Position numbers and translations under genes: made by a program. Shown here in pieces: positions 20,101 through 31,830 of a stretch of DNA of 64,000 nt. Positions within the stretch are counted from its first letter, which is position 1, and every line of letters starts with the position of its first letter. A model generated the notes under the pieces. The model worked only from the letters and a program-made list of their open reading frames with translations, was not told the DNA's origin and searched no databases. Source of the DNA: Setophaga petechia (lineage: Eukaryota; Chordata; Aves; Passeriformes; Parulidae). The DNA lies in NCBI GenBank assembly GCA_024362935.1, contig JANCRA010000006.1, positions 35,767,924-35,831,923 on the forward strand. Reading direction: 5' to 3'.

Positions 20101-22262
20101 AGGCACTCGCTTGGCCTTGGCTGGGCTTGGGGCGCTGGGGCAGCTGCTCCCAGCTCTCCTGCCTCCCGCTGCAGCTGCCCCAGTGCTTCGCGACGGGCCT
20201 TTGGCCTCTGGGCCCTGCGGCAGCAGGGTGGCCTTTCACAAACTTGTGTTCCACACAGGCGGAAAAAATGTGGAGCCTGAGTGAAAGTCTTGGGGAGCTC
20301 CTGCAAGAAGATGATAGTGACATGATCAGGATGACCATTCTTCTATTTAGATACTTGCTCCTGGATACTGGTGCCCCAATACCCACGCCCATCGCCCTGC
20401 AGCTGGCTGAGGCGCTCCTGCCACTCTTTGACCATGTAAGGCTCTGTGCCCACAGCCACGGCCACTGGCTGCTGCCCGGACATTTGGTGCCCTGTGGAGG
20501 TGCAGGCCTGTGCCCTGTGGGGTCTGAAGCAGCTGATGCTGAGGTCTTTTGCCCTTCCTTTCATACAGGATGATAGCCAGGTGCAGCTAAGCTCCATGTG
20601 TGTCTTTCAAGAGATGCTGGACTTATTAACAGAAGATGGAAGAAAGGCCCTGAAGCCCCCCGTGCGCCAGAGCCTGGTACCACTCTACTTGCACTGCCGT
20701 GATGAGAATCAGATTGTTGCTGAGGTGAGGAATTGTGGCCACCTGCTGCTCCCTGGGAGGGGGCTGGGCTGCCTCCTGCCCTGGCACCTTGCAGGCTGCA
20801 GCCTCCTCCAGGCTGTGGCACTGGGATGCTCCTGTGCCCTGGCCTGTGGGGCCATCTGTGCCTCTCTGCTTCTCTCCAGGCCTCCCGGGAAACGCTGCAT
20901 TGTGCAGCCAGGTTCCTAAAGAAGAGGAATCTTGAGCAAATGCTTCAGGTGGATCACACATGGAGGTTCGCTGAGAGCCTGGTAAGGACTGCCAAGAATC
21001 CTCAGCCTGGAGAAAGTCCCTGAGGGCGGTGCTCAGTGTGCGGGGCTGGCAGCTGTGCCCCTGCCCGCTGCTGCTGCAGCCAGAGGCCGTGCAGGCTCTT
21101 CTCCAGGCTCCTGCGGCTCCGAGCCGGGTGCCCATGGAGCCCCGGCCCGGCGGGGCTGCGGCCCGGCACCGCGGCTCCCCGGGCCGCAGCCGGCCCTCTG
21201 CCCCCTGCCCTCGGGAGCCCTTGGCCAACGGCTGCTGGCCGCGCCTCAGGGCTGTGCGGCCAGGGGAGGCCGGGGCTGGGCGCAGGCAGCGCCCGGCCCA
21301 GGGGCGGAGCCCGCGTTAACCCTTCCCTCCTTCCGCTCTCCCCAGCTGGCAGAGGACAGCAGCAGAGCGGCCGAGCACCTGCGCTGGGCCCTGCCCTACC
21401 TGGAGAGCCCACAAGAGCCCCTGCGAGAGGCGGCCGTCAGGTTCATGGGTGAGCCCCGAGCCCGTGCTCCCTCCCCGGCCCGGCCCGGCCCGCGGCAGCT
21501 CGGCCCCAGCCCCGCCTGCTGCCTCGGCAGCGCCAGCCGGGACCGGCGCCGCGGAGCCCCGCCTGGCCTGGCCATTGCTGCTGCCGCCCTCTGGCAGCCG
21601 CGCCCTTGGGCGGCAGCCAGCGCCAAGGGCCGGGCTGAGCCCTGCCGGGCCAGCAGCCCGTGTGGCCACAGCGCCGGCAGCGCCGCTGGCAGGGAGCTGT
21701 GCCGCCGGCGCCGTGACAGGCTCTGTCTTCACAGGCATGGCCGGGCGGCACCTGAGGGGGCAGCGGCAAGAGCTGCAGCTGATCTGCACCGGTGAGCGAG
21801 GGCAGCGGGCTGACCGCGGGGGCTGCCGGGGGGAGCTGCAAGCCCTGCCCCGGCTGCGGAGGGCTCTGCTCCCGGGGCCAGAGCCCACTGAGATTTCAGG
21901 GCCACGTGGGCCATTCGTGGCCAGCAGCTTTGGGCTGATCCCCTTGCTCCCTGCTCCCTCCTGGCCGTGGCAAGAGCCGGCTGGCATGGCCCTTGCTGGG
22001 GGCTCTCCTCGGCTCCCCGCAGATGCAGGATCTGACCGTGATTCTGTTCCTGTCTCTTGCAGCCCTGGAACGCCTCACGGAGGACATGAGCAGTGCCGTG
22101 TGCCAGCTGGCAATTCAAACACTGCATGTCCTCCAGCCAATACAGCGAGGGCCATATTCCATCTTCCAGAGGCTGCACGATCAGCTGCGCAGGGCATGGA
22201 TGGCTCAGCCTTGTCTGTCGCGGCTCGGCTGGCTGCCCTGCCGAAGCTCTGGGGAGAGCTGA
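17162..22262 (+). CDS. Maestro HEAT-like repeat family (MROH) gene, 15 exons, intact
   Basis: Exons: 17162-17288, 17572-17636, 17746-17895, 18081-18229, 18538-18685, 18931-19118, 19208-19345, 19628-19742, 19913-20050, 20259-20435, 20569-20724, 20880-20981, 21346-21448, 21735-21791, 22063-22262. All introns are GT-AG and all phases fit. The joined length is 2013 nt, giving 670 aa and a TGA. The N-terminus is acidic (EEEQEEEG), then come helical HEAT-like repeats (FMRRILEEE, LLRVAPSCDR, LAFLVEVLECLDL, LRWALPYLESP), as in avian MROH2B/MROH7-like proteins. The function of these proteins is poorly known; HEAT arrays act as protein-binding scaffolds. It is shorter than many MROH proteins, so it may be a short paralogue. 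It sits between partial copies A and C of a tandem duplication. Confidence 0.88.
17341..17390 (+). repeat. ATGCC pentamer microsatellite in MROH intron 1 (10 units)
   Basis: Ten exact ATGCC units follow the exon 1 donor. The duplicate in unit B at 24788-24847 has twelve, so the tract has changed length since duplication. Confidence 0.95.
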
Positions 22263-24608
22263 TGCGGGAGGCTCTCTTTGCTGGGGCAACCTAAGCCAGC
22301 GAGGTTTTTTGTTTTTTTTTTTTTCTTTAAGATTTTTCTTTTCTTTTCTTCCTTTCAATATTTTATCCCATGTAAATATAGAATGTGTTAAAATACACAG
22401 ACTCCCAGGATCTTTCTTTTGCTGCCCAGGGTCCGCAAGGGGTTGGGGAGGAGGGGGAAAACAGTGCCTGTGCTCAGCCAGCTGCCCAGGTGTGCAGTGC
22501 TGCAGGGGAAATGGCCAGAAGCCCCTTGGCCTTTGCTGGTTCTGCTGAAGCCTTTGTGCTGCCCACAGAGTGGCTGGGCAGGGCCTGGAGCTGCGGGGAT
22601 CCCTGCCAGAGCGGTGCCTGGAGATGGCCACAAGCCCTGTGCCAGGCAGGAAGCGCCATCCGTGTCCTCCTGCCCGTGTGCTGCTGGCTGCCTTGCTGAG
22701 GGCTCTCCGGTGCCCCTTCATGGGGCTGCTCTGCAGCTGCTGTGGGGCTGCGGCGCTGCTGCCGGGCAGCTTGGCCGGGCTGGGGCAGCCCCTGAGGGGC
22801 TGGGGCGCTGGCACGCCCTGAGCAATGGGCTCTCAGAGGCCACAAGCAGCCCCCTGGCAGCCACCTTGATCCTGCCAGAGTTGACTTGCAAGAGGGATCC
22901 CGGGCACTCTGCAGCTAACAGCATCAGTGTTGTTGGAAACCCAAATGCGGGAGGTCTCAGATCTTTGGGCCTGGAAGCCAAGGCTTAGAATTAAACACAG
23001 GATTTGTGCTGAGACCTTGAAAAGGGCTTCCAAATTCAGGTGCTACAAGGGAGAATGTGGATTTGTAGTATAAAGCAGACACCCAAAGCTAAGTGGAGGA
23101 AAGTTTAGCATTTTAGAGTTTAAGATCTAGAAACAATAAAAGTAGTTACAACTGTAAACACCAAGTTTACACTGCAGTGCTGTAGTTTTGTGTGTCAGAA
23201 CAGAATTGGCTGAGAAAGCTTACACTAGCACGAGTTCATGAGATGAAATACTGAAGGATTGGGTCAGAAACATCAATAAACTTGTTGGCAATGTTTTATT
23301 GGCCAAGAAATCCTTCAAAGTTGTTGTAAGTACAAGTCTTGTGACGTTGTGAGCCATGTAATGGAGATGTGAGCCAAACTCAGCCATCCTGTCTATGCAG
23401 AAGAGAAGAAAAAGCAATGGTATCATCTAAAAAACTCAGAGGTCCGCTCTCTAGCTCGTTCCAAATGCCTTGAAATCCCCCCCAGTGGGATTTAGCTACA
23501 AATAGATGACAGGGACTCTTAGTGCTGGCTCTTTGACTCCAGAGCGGCTGCTTTAGAATCTTTCCCATAACCCTGTGTGTAGTTATGTGCCAGCAATGGA
23601 TCATTTGAAGAAACTTTCCCAACTGACTTGCATGGAGGCTTGTTTGAAGGGTATTTGAGGAGAAAGGCTCCTGCAAGAGATCTGGGCTTTGCATTTTGGC
23701 CTAGCTGTGTCCCCTGCTGATTGTGAAGTGTGGCATCAGCAGCAGGGCTATCTGGGCTAAAAATATCATCAAGTCACTTGCCCTTGCTCTTTTTGGCCTA
23801 TAAAAGCTGGACCCGCTTTCGGGGCAAATTTGGAGGCCTCATCCATGGGTGGAGGGACCAGCTAGGATCTTCCTAGTTGCTGGGAATGGTTCTCCAGGTC
23901 CCTGGTGTAAAACGGGGCTGCCCAGCAACTGCGCATCTGCAAGATGATAAACAATTGTCTTGGTTTGAAGAGAGACGTGTCTGCTCAGGAAGGCAGAAGG
24001 CTTCTCTGAAATGGAAAATGTCAATCCCCTCCTTTCAAATGATTCTCATTTAAAAATTCAAATGCTCTCAGGGAAAGATATGGAGATAGGACTGAGCCCG
24101 CTAAGCCGGGCGGCGTTTGCTGATGCTCTGAGCCCTTCCTAAAGATCCTGTCGGGCTGCCTTAGACACCTGGGGCCAGGGATTCCTTCCAAGCTGGGCCA
24201 CTTTGGCTGGGCTGGGGGTGGCCCCAAGGCAGGAGGCAGTGTGTGCAAGGGCTCTGGGTGGCACGCTGCAGCACGGTCACTGTGTCATGGAACGGAACCT
24301 GGTCTCCAAGGCCCCTTTGTGACACGTGGGAAACAGAAGCTCTCCGGGTGCTGGGAACACGCAACGGGGCACAACGGGACAGAGCAGTGCTGTGAGGAGC
24401 CCCCGCACAGTGCACTCGTTTCCGTCTGACCCGGAGCTTTTCCACAGCATTGGTCCGGCAGCTGAGCTCGAGGCCAGAGCACGGGACTCGGTGACCCGCG
24501 GCCTTCCGAGGCGTCTGTTCTGCAGCTGCCCTCAAGGGCAGAGCGTGGGACTTGGTGCCCCGGAGCTTTCCCTAAGCATCCCTCCTGCAAGTAGCTCCAG
24601 TCAGCGGC

Positions 24609-24735
24609 ATGGAGCAGAGACCCCTGAGCGTGCCCAAGATGGCCTGGGGGGAGGAGGAGCAGGAGGAAGAAGGCCCTGGTGCCTCCCCAGCACAGGAGAC
24701 TGAGGAGGTGGTGCCATTCCATGCACCGCAGAAGG
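24609..24735 (+). pseudogene. MROH copy C: exon 1 only
   Basis: A copy of exon 1 (17162-17288), with the same start and the same GGTGAGTG donor. Exon 2 and everything after are missing because the duplication ends about 155 bases into intron 1. It would be a dead 5' end unless it splices to something downstream. Confidence 0.85.
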
Positions 24736-24787
24736 GTGAGTGCCAGAGCTGGGCTACAGAGCTGGAGCCTGCAGCCAACTGGGCCCC

Positions 24788-24847
24788 ATGCCATGCCATG
24801 CCATGCCATGCCATGCCATGCCATGCCATGCCATGCCATGCCATGCC
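24788..24847 (+). repeat. ATGCC pentamer microsatellite (12 units)
   Basis: Twelve exact units, two more than the copy at 17341-17390. Confidence 0.95.
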
Positions 24848-24891
24848 ATCCTCTGGGGAAATGCCCACGGGCAGGCCAGAAGAGGGCCCGG

Positions 24892-26163
24892 GCTCTCGGT
24901 GGCTGCGGCTGGGACTGATCCTTGGCGGTGACCTGGCGGCAGTGCTGGCAGTACAGGACACAGGTTTGCCGGCCAGGAGCGGGCTGGCTTCGTGGCGGAA
25001 GTGCCAGGGGCGCTCCCAGACTGTCGGGGTCCCGAGTCCAGGATGGCAGCGTCGGGCCCGGTAAGTGAGCAGAGAGAGAGAAGGAAAGAGAGAGAGAGAG
25101 AAGGAGAGAGAGAGAGAGGGCAAAAGGAACCCAAGGCAGCCCCCAGGGTCTCCATGCCCGGTGCTGCTCTCCCCTGCTCTGGCCCTGCAGCCGAGGGGCA
25201 GCACCAGGGGAAGGGCGAAGAACAGCATTGACAGCAAGGCTGTGAAGAGAGGGGGAGGGAGGCTAGCACTAAAAGATAAAATCAAAGCAGAGACTGTTGA
25301 CTCTCCAAACCTCACAAAGTGGTTTTGTTTTTTTTTTTTCCCTTAAGTAAGAAGGGTTTTTTTAGGGTTTTTTTTGTGTTTTGTTTGCTGTTAAAGAGAA
25401 GGGGATTTCTTCCTGAAGAAGAAGAGCCTGCTGTGGAGAAAGCTTTTAGTTAAACCCAGAAAGTTTGGAAGAAAAGCGAATAGTAAAAGTTAATGCAGTA
25501 TGATCTTTCTTTTATTACTGTGCTATTAAGAAGTCCTTTCCAGGTACTACTGAAGCAACAATCACGGAAAAAGAGCGAATTCATGCCAGTAGAATCAAAG
25601 GACTTGTGAAGAAACCTGAAAAATGGACTATCACATTTCAACCGAGTGATACCGAACTGACTTTCCAATGGGGACTGAGTGGTAATAGTTTAGGAAAACT
25701 CAAATGATCCAAGAAATGTACAATGAATAACACTGAATTAGGAAACAAGATAACGTTTATACCACTGGTTTCAAGCCTGACTAAAGCATCTCCTTGGTGG
25801 AGGAATATTTCAGATAGAAGGATCAAGACTGTTTTTGTATTGTGACCTTAGCCTGAGAATTATACAGGGGAGAAGGGGAATTACCATTTCCATTAGTAAA
25901 CTTTATTTGATTCATTTCCAATACTGAACATGCTAGCTGGGTTATAAGTAAATGCTTAAATTGTGAGAGTAATTAGTATTGTGGTTCACAAAATATATGC
26001 TCTTATTGCAAAAAGTGACAAAGTAATAACTTTGTGGATGAGAATTATTAGTGCCTGTTGAATGAGATACTTGAGGAACGGTAGGAGACCTCAGTTAGAG
26101 GGTGTCAAAAACAATTTGCCTGAAAATTAGTTAAGAGAAAGTAACAAGGAAATAGAGGGCAAG
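24892..26163. other. Spacer beyond the MROH duplication
   Basis: 24892-25060 is GC-rich and unlike the MROH intron. On the minus strand one frame reads [16 protein letters not shown], which looks protein-like but is unassigned. A GA-rich simple repeat lies at 25069-25118. The remaining A+T-rich sequence to 26163 shows no gene. Confidence 0.4.
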
Positions 26164-26491
26164 TGACAAGGTAGATGGGAGACTTGCTCATCTGATGATG
26201 ACCGACAAAATCTCAAATTTATTGATTAACAGAAACACTTTTATAATCACAGTAATAAGGCTAATACATATTGCAAAACTAAAGCTCACTATTGGTCAGC
26301 TATAAAAAGTCAGTCACACCTTTCTCAAGATGTTTGTGGCTTCTTTTTTACCTCCTGTTATCACATCATTTATAAAACAACTTCTTGCTCAAAGAAACCT
26401 TGTCCTTGAATTAGGCAGCTGTTGCTTTCTCAGATGTACTTTCTCACATTGCTTTTCCCATGGACTATGTCTCAGTAAAAAACTGTCCACA
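26164..26491 (-). repeat. LTR of the minus-strand ERV (about 328 bp)
   Basis: On the minus strand it starts TGTGGACAG right after a polypurine tract and contains TTATAAAAG and AATAAA (the plus-strand TTTATTG near 26218). The 3' edge at 26164 is approximate. Related sequence occurs near 40830-40920. Confidence 0.6.
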
Positions 26492-26510
26492 TTTTCCCCC
26501 GTTTCTTTTT
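26492..26510 (-). other. Polypurine tract of the minus-strand ERV
   Basis: On the minus strand this reads AAAAGAAACGGGGGAAAA and directly precedes the TG of the LTR. Confidence 0.65.
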
Positions 26511-26691
26511 TGAGCAAGAAACTTTGTTTGCCACATCTTTTCGTATCAAGCGACTGACTATGTTTTGAAATGCAGCTAAACATACAAAGCAAAACAAGTA
26601 AAAGCATCAAAACTATGCTTAAAATATTGTATATACTAACAAGGCTCTTTAACCGTGGTTCTAAGCTTAAGCTTTTGAAGTTATACAACAC
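26511..26691 (-). pseudogene. env: Env transmembrane tail of the minus-strand ERV
   Basis: A minus-strand frame reads a hydrophobic membrane segment (IYNILSIVLMLLLVLLCMF) followed by a short polar tail, and runs into the polypurine tract and LTR. This is the expected position of the end of env. The rest of env is not recognisable between 26700 and 27721. Confidence 0.55.
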
Positions 26692-26699
26692 ATATCTTT

Positions 26700-27721
26700 A
26701 AATTCTTTACATCTATGCTCCTGCACTAAAAGCAAAAAATCTATAGCAGCTCTATTCTAAAGCATTGCATAAAAAGCATTTTGCACATCTATAGTAAGCA
26801 TATCTAAAATCTGTGATTTTTTATTCAGTTCATCTTTAACCCAGCACCCTATCTGTTTTGTGAAGTTTCTTGCCTTATCTGCCACACTTCCAGGTAAAAT
26901 AGTTGTTATTATCACCTGATGCAGCTTAGTCTAAAAACCTAAATTCCTCTACGTTTAATTATTGCTTGTGTTTATACACCCTTACATTAGGAAAGATACA
27001 TTAAGATGGAACAGTGATAGTTTTCTCAAATAATACGGCCCCCTCTGTGGTTTTACTGGTATGCCATTTCAGAGCTGAGTCTAAGTTAGCCTCATTTTAC
27101 TTTATTCTTATTTAAATCTTGGGCATTTAAGGGTTCAAAGCTTAACTTACTCCCCCCCTGCGGGTTGCCTGCAAGGCTGGCATTTGCACTCTCAAAGAGA
27201 TCTAACTCCTCTGGGGGAGAGTGCCAGTGGTGTTCAAGGACAATATGAACTCACACCGCTGGCATCCATTTCGCTTGCAGCTGCTTTTGTTGTTGGCAAT
27301 GGGCAATGGGCTGAAAAAGACAAGTTTTTACATAAACTGCCACTGTTCCCAAAACCACAAAATTCCCCTGGAAACTAAATAGGTCAACCTATGAAACAAG
27401 TTTAAAAAATATTACTACCTCTTCTTAAACTAAAGCAAAGCGATGATTGATTAGTTTGTTTTGCTAATAATAACTAGATTTTATCTTTTAACTAATTAAA
27501 GCGTGTAATTTCTGTTATGCTGGCTATTATAACACTAAGCAATACAACACAGTTAAACTTCATTTTTCTTCACGCCTCTTTCTCCCCTTACTCCTTTTAG
27601 CCCTTACGGTCCCTAATCGTTGCAGTTTTCTCTTGTAATCTACTCAAGCACTGATTTGGTTCTTTGTTGGGATCTCTGCTAATTGGCCTTATTCCAACAT
27701 GGAATGCTGTGTTATGGGTAC
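26700..27721. other. Unassigned A+T-rich stretch
   Basis: It lies between the env tail and the next LTR. It probably includes degraded env or flank of the minus-strand element. A C-run near 27150 and a short plus-strand frame at 27184-27378 have no recognisable meaning. Confidence 0.35.
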
Positions 27722-28336
27722 TGTGAAAAATGCATGCATTTTATAACTGGCTTTTTGCAAATACCAAAATGAACACCACATGTGTTGTGTTAGGAAGTAA
27801 TGCTGTATTAATTCTCTTAAGTACTGTGTTAAATATAGTTTTAAGTTATAAAAATTGTTAAAATAAAAACTATGCTATGTAAGATGCTTTGTTAAACAAA
27901 AAGGTGTTGCGGTGAGATAGCAGCCACAGGACACCTAAATCTTTCCGAGAAAGGAAATTTACTGCCTTCTTATCAGAAGAAACTAACTTCTTCCCGCTTT
28001 GAAGGCACTGTTAGGATTAGAAGGAAGAAGTTAACACTAACCAGACCGAATCCTCTGTTTGAATGGAATTTAAGCATCATGTATGAAGTGTATGAACATG
28101 CAACAGGCTATTGTTTTTAAGGATTAATCCTTTGTTAACAGGTGTCCTTTTTGGGGCTCGTGATGCCCAGAAAAAAGTACCTGGATGTCTGTAACTCTTT
28201 GCTTTTATTGTCTCATATTGTCTTGCTTTAAATTGTCCAAATTACTATAACTCCAATTGTATTACTATTTTCATAACCATTCCATTACTATTAAACATTT
28301 AACAATTTCAAAAGCAAGTGACTGGCGTTTTTCACA
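27722..28336 (+). repeat. 615-bp LTR, left copy
   Basis: Begins TGTGAAAAATGCATG and ends GGCGTTTTTCACA. It pairs with 31846-32460, which has the same length, at roughly 90 percent identity by eye. The ends are nearly palindromic, so orientation is read from the polypurine tract before the right copy. No primer-binding site follows it, and no target duplication is seen. Confidence 0.8.
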
Positions 28337-28811
28337 ATTGTACTAATTGTCTATACTTTGCAGAGACAATATGAGACTTACTCTGAGCTGTAACCCTTTC
28401 AACGATATCCTTTAGTTCTTAATGATAACAAGTTAGGATCTTTTGCTCAGGTGTTTTAAAAAGTTCTAAAGCCAGACTGACTCTTAATCTTGTTTGTTCT
28501 TGTAGCTCTCTCTGCTAGTCGTTAAAATTATGGTAAAATGAGCACTTGTTACACCACAATTCACATACTACAGACTGTTCTTATCCAAAAGGTTTTGCCA
28601 CAGTCCCTGCAATACAAAGTTACTCAAGCAGCACAATCAGGTTATTACAGTCAAGACATTTTTGACCTGCTGGACCCCGTATGTAAAATTCTAACAGCGA
28701 CCCAACAGTTGTAAACAGTCCCCCAAAGGTCCGGCAGCAGGCCACAGTCCCATCGACAGCCTTCAAGTGTCCTTTCAGCTGTAACAGCAGCGGTCGCAGT
28801 TTGCTTGTCAG
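28337..28811. other. Unassigned stretch between LTR and ERV fragment
   Basis: No primer-binding site is found after the LTR. The sequence may be the decayed 3' part of the minus-strand ERV internal region. No domain was recognised. Confidence 0.35.
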
Positions 28812-29068
28812 TCACTGCATCAAGAACAGGCCCAGTTCACCTGGCAGGCACCCACACAGCCCCTGTATCTCCCCCATTTTCTTTTGCAACTTAGTCAGTG
28901 CACCAAGGAGGTATTTGGGACCGTGCCAAATTGTCAGGTGTATAGACAACTCTGGGTCCCGCCGATAAACTTGTCCTTGAGTAACACAGTGCATAATTTG
29001 CTGAAAAATGTGTTGCTGCTCCGGAGTAACACAGATCGGACTTGTCGGGTGTGTTCCTTTAAGAAGTG
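28812..29068 (-). pseudogene. Unassigned retroviral-type reading frame
   Basis: The minus-strand frame reads QQHIFQQIMHCVTQGQVYRR... then LTIWHGPKYLLGALTKLQKK and stops at 28812. It lies downstream of the dUTPase-like piece in a different frame. An origin in the env of a beta-like ERV is plausible but not established. Confidence 0.35.
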
Positions 29069-29079
29069 AATGTAAACCA

Positions 29080-29335
29080 GCCAGCAGCCCGTTCGGTATT
29101 CCAAAAATCGCCCCTTGTTAATTTGAAATGGTGGAAAGGGGGTGTGTAACATAACCATAATTTTCCCGGTAAAATCCGCATCAATAATTCCAGGTAAAAC
29201 AAATAATCCAAGCATAGAGGCAGATGATCTCCCTGAAAGCAGTGCACCCATAGCTCGACCTCGCATAACAATAGGTCCTTTAACCTCATTGGGATGTTTT
29301 GTGGGTGCGGAGTCCTTAGCATGACTTCTACAGCA
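29080..29335 (-). pseudogene. Retroviral dUTPase fragment
   Basis: On the minus strand it reads LLSGRSSASM, then LPGIIDADFTGKIMVML, which match the phosphate-binding motif (GRSS) and the uracil-pocket motif (PGIIDADFTG) of trimeric dUTPases. Betaretroviruses encode such a domain in pro, where it lowers dUTP before reverse transcription. The flanking frame is disrupted and the C-terminal glycine-rich motif is not seen, so this is a remnant. It is preceded by gag on the same strand. Confidence 0.7.
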
Positions 29336-29388
29336 GCTGCTAGGTCCAGCCCGAGGCTTCCTGTGGTGACAATTTGGAAGCAGGGACA

Positions 29389-30660
29389 TCAGTAGCATCG
29401 CGTAAGGTTTGCTGGTGGAGCCGGCTTAACTGTGTCTGACTTTGAAAAGGTGCAAGGGCAGCTAACACCTGATCTTGGGAAACCTTTGCCTATTCCTGTA
29501 ACCCTAACCCCAGCTGTTTGATAGCACCTTCCAAGAATGCTTTTGATCCTACTGGCATCTGAGCTATTCTCCCTAATAGCCTCTTTTATGGCCCAATTCG
29601 CACCTAATGTGTTAAGCACATTCCTCGCAGCCTGACTGCTGTCCTGAAGAGCACACTCCCTTAGCATAGCCTCTGCTGTATAATCAGGTACCCCTGCTTT
29701 CTCTATCGCGGCAGCAACTTGATCTATAAACACACCAAACGATTCTTCCTGGCCCTGTTTAATTCCCATGTACATGGGGACTCTTCCAGGTTCCTTTACT
29801 TTGTCTGTAGCCAGCCTAATCAATCTTATAGCCTCTCGGCACTTATCTGGTCCTGCCAGGGCCTGAGTTTCAGTGCAAAGAAACGCTCTCAGCCCCATAA
29901 ACTCATCTGCTGTCACTTCAAACTGACTAACTCCCGAACGCAACTTCGATAGCGATTTCCAGTCCAGAGCAGTTGTTATTGCTTGCAGACCTCCCCCCGC
30001 CTGAGTTTGAAAAGTCATCGGGCATGTTATTTGTGTAGCCGTGCTAACTGCACCATCATCCCCTTTCTCCAAGCCCTCCTTCGCCAGCGCAGCCCAAGCC
30101 TCCCCCTGTCTCCTGGCAGTAGCCCCTGCTAGGTCGCTTTCCGCCCCAGGGATCGGCTCACTGCTCAGAGGGAGGGCAGCCGGGGCTGGTTTTGGCCATG
30201 AATCATTCTCTCCAGGGGGTGCGGACGGCTCGCTCGCTGCCTCGGTACCAGAATTAGAAGGCGGTGGTGCCGGGGGAGGTAAAGATACCCTAATAAACAC
30301 AGGAGGTTATATAGTGTCTTGGGATAAATCTCCCTCATAGGACCTGTTTTTTGTATAAGCAGCAGATGCCTGCACAGCTGCTTTCTGTTCTGCCTGATAC
30401 TGCAGAAGCTCATTATGAATCACCCTCCAAAGTTTTCCTATCTTTTCAGCTGTCTTATCATCATCTAAAGTAGCTTCCCAGAGCACATCCCCAAACTTAC
30501 GCCACTCTGTTAGCTCATATACAGTACAAGGATTTACGAATATTCCCTTAGCATACCCATATGTCAGGAGCCCCGGTAACTCCTTTGTCAAATCTATCCC
30601 CTTAATCTGCCGCTTTTGCAAGAAAGCGGTAAATAAATCATATGCTGCTTGCCTTTCCAT
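29389..30660 (-). pseudogene. gag: Betaretrovirus-like gag with one nonsense codon
   Basis: One frame runs from the ATG at 30660 (MERQAAYDLF) to 29389, about 424 codons, broken only by a TAA at 30307-30309. The first part resembles a matrix domain. A Pro-rich linker (PPPAPPPS) follows, then a capsid with a major-homology-like segment (IKQGQEESFGVFIDQ) and a following helix (EAMLRECALQ). Nucleocapsid zinc knuckles are missing, so the 3' part of gag has been lost. Upstream to about 30920 lies what may be leader sequence. Confidence 0.7.
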
Positions 30661-30920
30661 ACCTAATTCGTCAGTACTGTTGCAGCCCCCTGAAGGTCTC
30701 AGCAGCACGTATCGGCCAGGCTCGTCTGTACGGTCACCCAGGGCACGGTGCGGCCTTACTAGCCCTCTTCGTTCGCACTTATTTGCCGTCCCGGCTGCTT
30801 GGGACCCGAACTGTCTTACGCCACTCGTCCGTGGTCGGGGTCAGGCAAGACCAGATTGGCCTCTGTATATCACCACCGAGAAGATCAAATATACCTGCTG
30901 TGGGTTGCAACCTCACAGGC

Positions 30921-31545
30921 ATGGGCGGTGGGAGTATAAGCCATACTGGACCTCTATTATTCCTGTTTCTGGCACTCATTTGTTGTCTTTTCCCTTTAGG
31001 AATACCAGCAGGATTGTGTCACAAATGCTAATGAAAGCATCACATGGAAAGAAACCAAAGTTCCTCTTTTATTACACGCACCGATGTCAACAGCCACTCT
31101 TATAACCCATCCAAATTAAGAACTTGTAGGCAAAACGGAGTAAATTATTGGATTACAAGAAACTTAAGAAAAAGTGGTAATAGATTTGGAACTGAATGTC
31201 CAAAAGGAGAGAGATGGATTTGTTTTAAATTTAATCTTGAAGATACGGTTCAAGATTTGGTAAAAAAAAAAAAAAAAGAAAGAAAAACAAATAATAAATG
31301 AAAAGGTAAAACCAGCACAGCAATCTAACTCTGTATTGACTCCAAATTATCTGTTGAACTGTATTACAAGACTCCAAACAGTTACAGAAATGATAGCAAA
31401 TAAGGCTGCACGGGCATTAGAGTTAATATTAAGTCAGCTAAGCCAAACAAAAACTGTAGTGTATCAGAATAGGCTGGCTTTAGACTATTTATTGGCCAAA
31501 GAAGGGGGTGTTTGTGGAAAGTTCAATATATCAGATTGTTGAAAA
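30921..31545 (+). pseudogene. env: Plus-strand env remnant
   Basis: The ATG at 30921 starts a signal peptide (LLFLFLALICCLFPLG). Frameshifts follow, then surface-type fragments with an NES glycosylation site. A transmembrane-subunit fragment with QNRLALDYLL and CGKFNISDC ends at 31545, where a stop breaks the frame inside the Cys motif; weaker TM-like sequence continues to about 31800. Most of SU is deleted. It precedes a polypurine tract and an LTR on the same strand, so it is the 3' part of a plus-strand ERV. Confidence 0.65.
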
Positions 31546-31830
31546 TTGATGATCACAGAAAAGTCATTCTAGCAAAAGCTAAAGAAATCAAAGAAGAAAA
31601 AAAATATATATACGCATATAATAACCCAGGTACCAGTCCAAAAAATTTAGAAAATAATGTAAAAACCTAGCTGATGGGGTAATGTATTAGAAGAAATTAA
31701 GATCTTTCATTTTATGTGTTACAACTGTTTATATATTTCTTCCTTATGTAGTCCCCTGTTTTATTTTGCCAGCATAGTCCAGAAGACGAAAATAGATAAG
31801 AAATATTGCTCAAGCCAAATGATTTACAAA

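Larger units (their letters stand above)
21551..24891 (+). repeat. Tandem duplication unit B
   Basis: Second copy of unit A. Its left edge lies in intron 13 of the intact MROH gene, where GGACCGGCGCC gives way to the shared GCGGAGCCCC. Its right edge is near 24891, inside MROH intron 1 of copy C, where the sequence changes to unrelated DNA. Confidence 0.92.
26164..30920 (-). mobile_element. Betaretrovirus-like ERV on the minus strand, decayed
   Basis: Read right to left: a leader remnant (about 30920-30661), gag with one stop (30660-29389), a dUTPase-like piece (about 29335-29080), an unplaced open piece (29068-28812), an env membrane tail (about 26691-26511), a polypurine tract and an LTR (26491-26164). 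Most of pro and all recognisable pol are missing. A 615-bp LTR of a different family sits inside at 27722-28336. Joining these parts into one element is inference from their common strand and order. Confidence 0.65.

Noticed and set aside
24892..25060. Possible cysteine-motif gene on the minus strand
   Set aside because: Only about 25 codons look protein-like and no exon borders could be fixed; kept as a note in the spacer entry.
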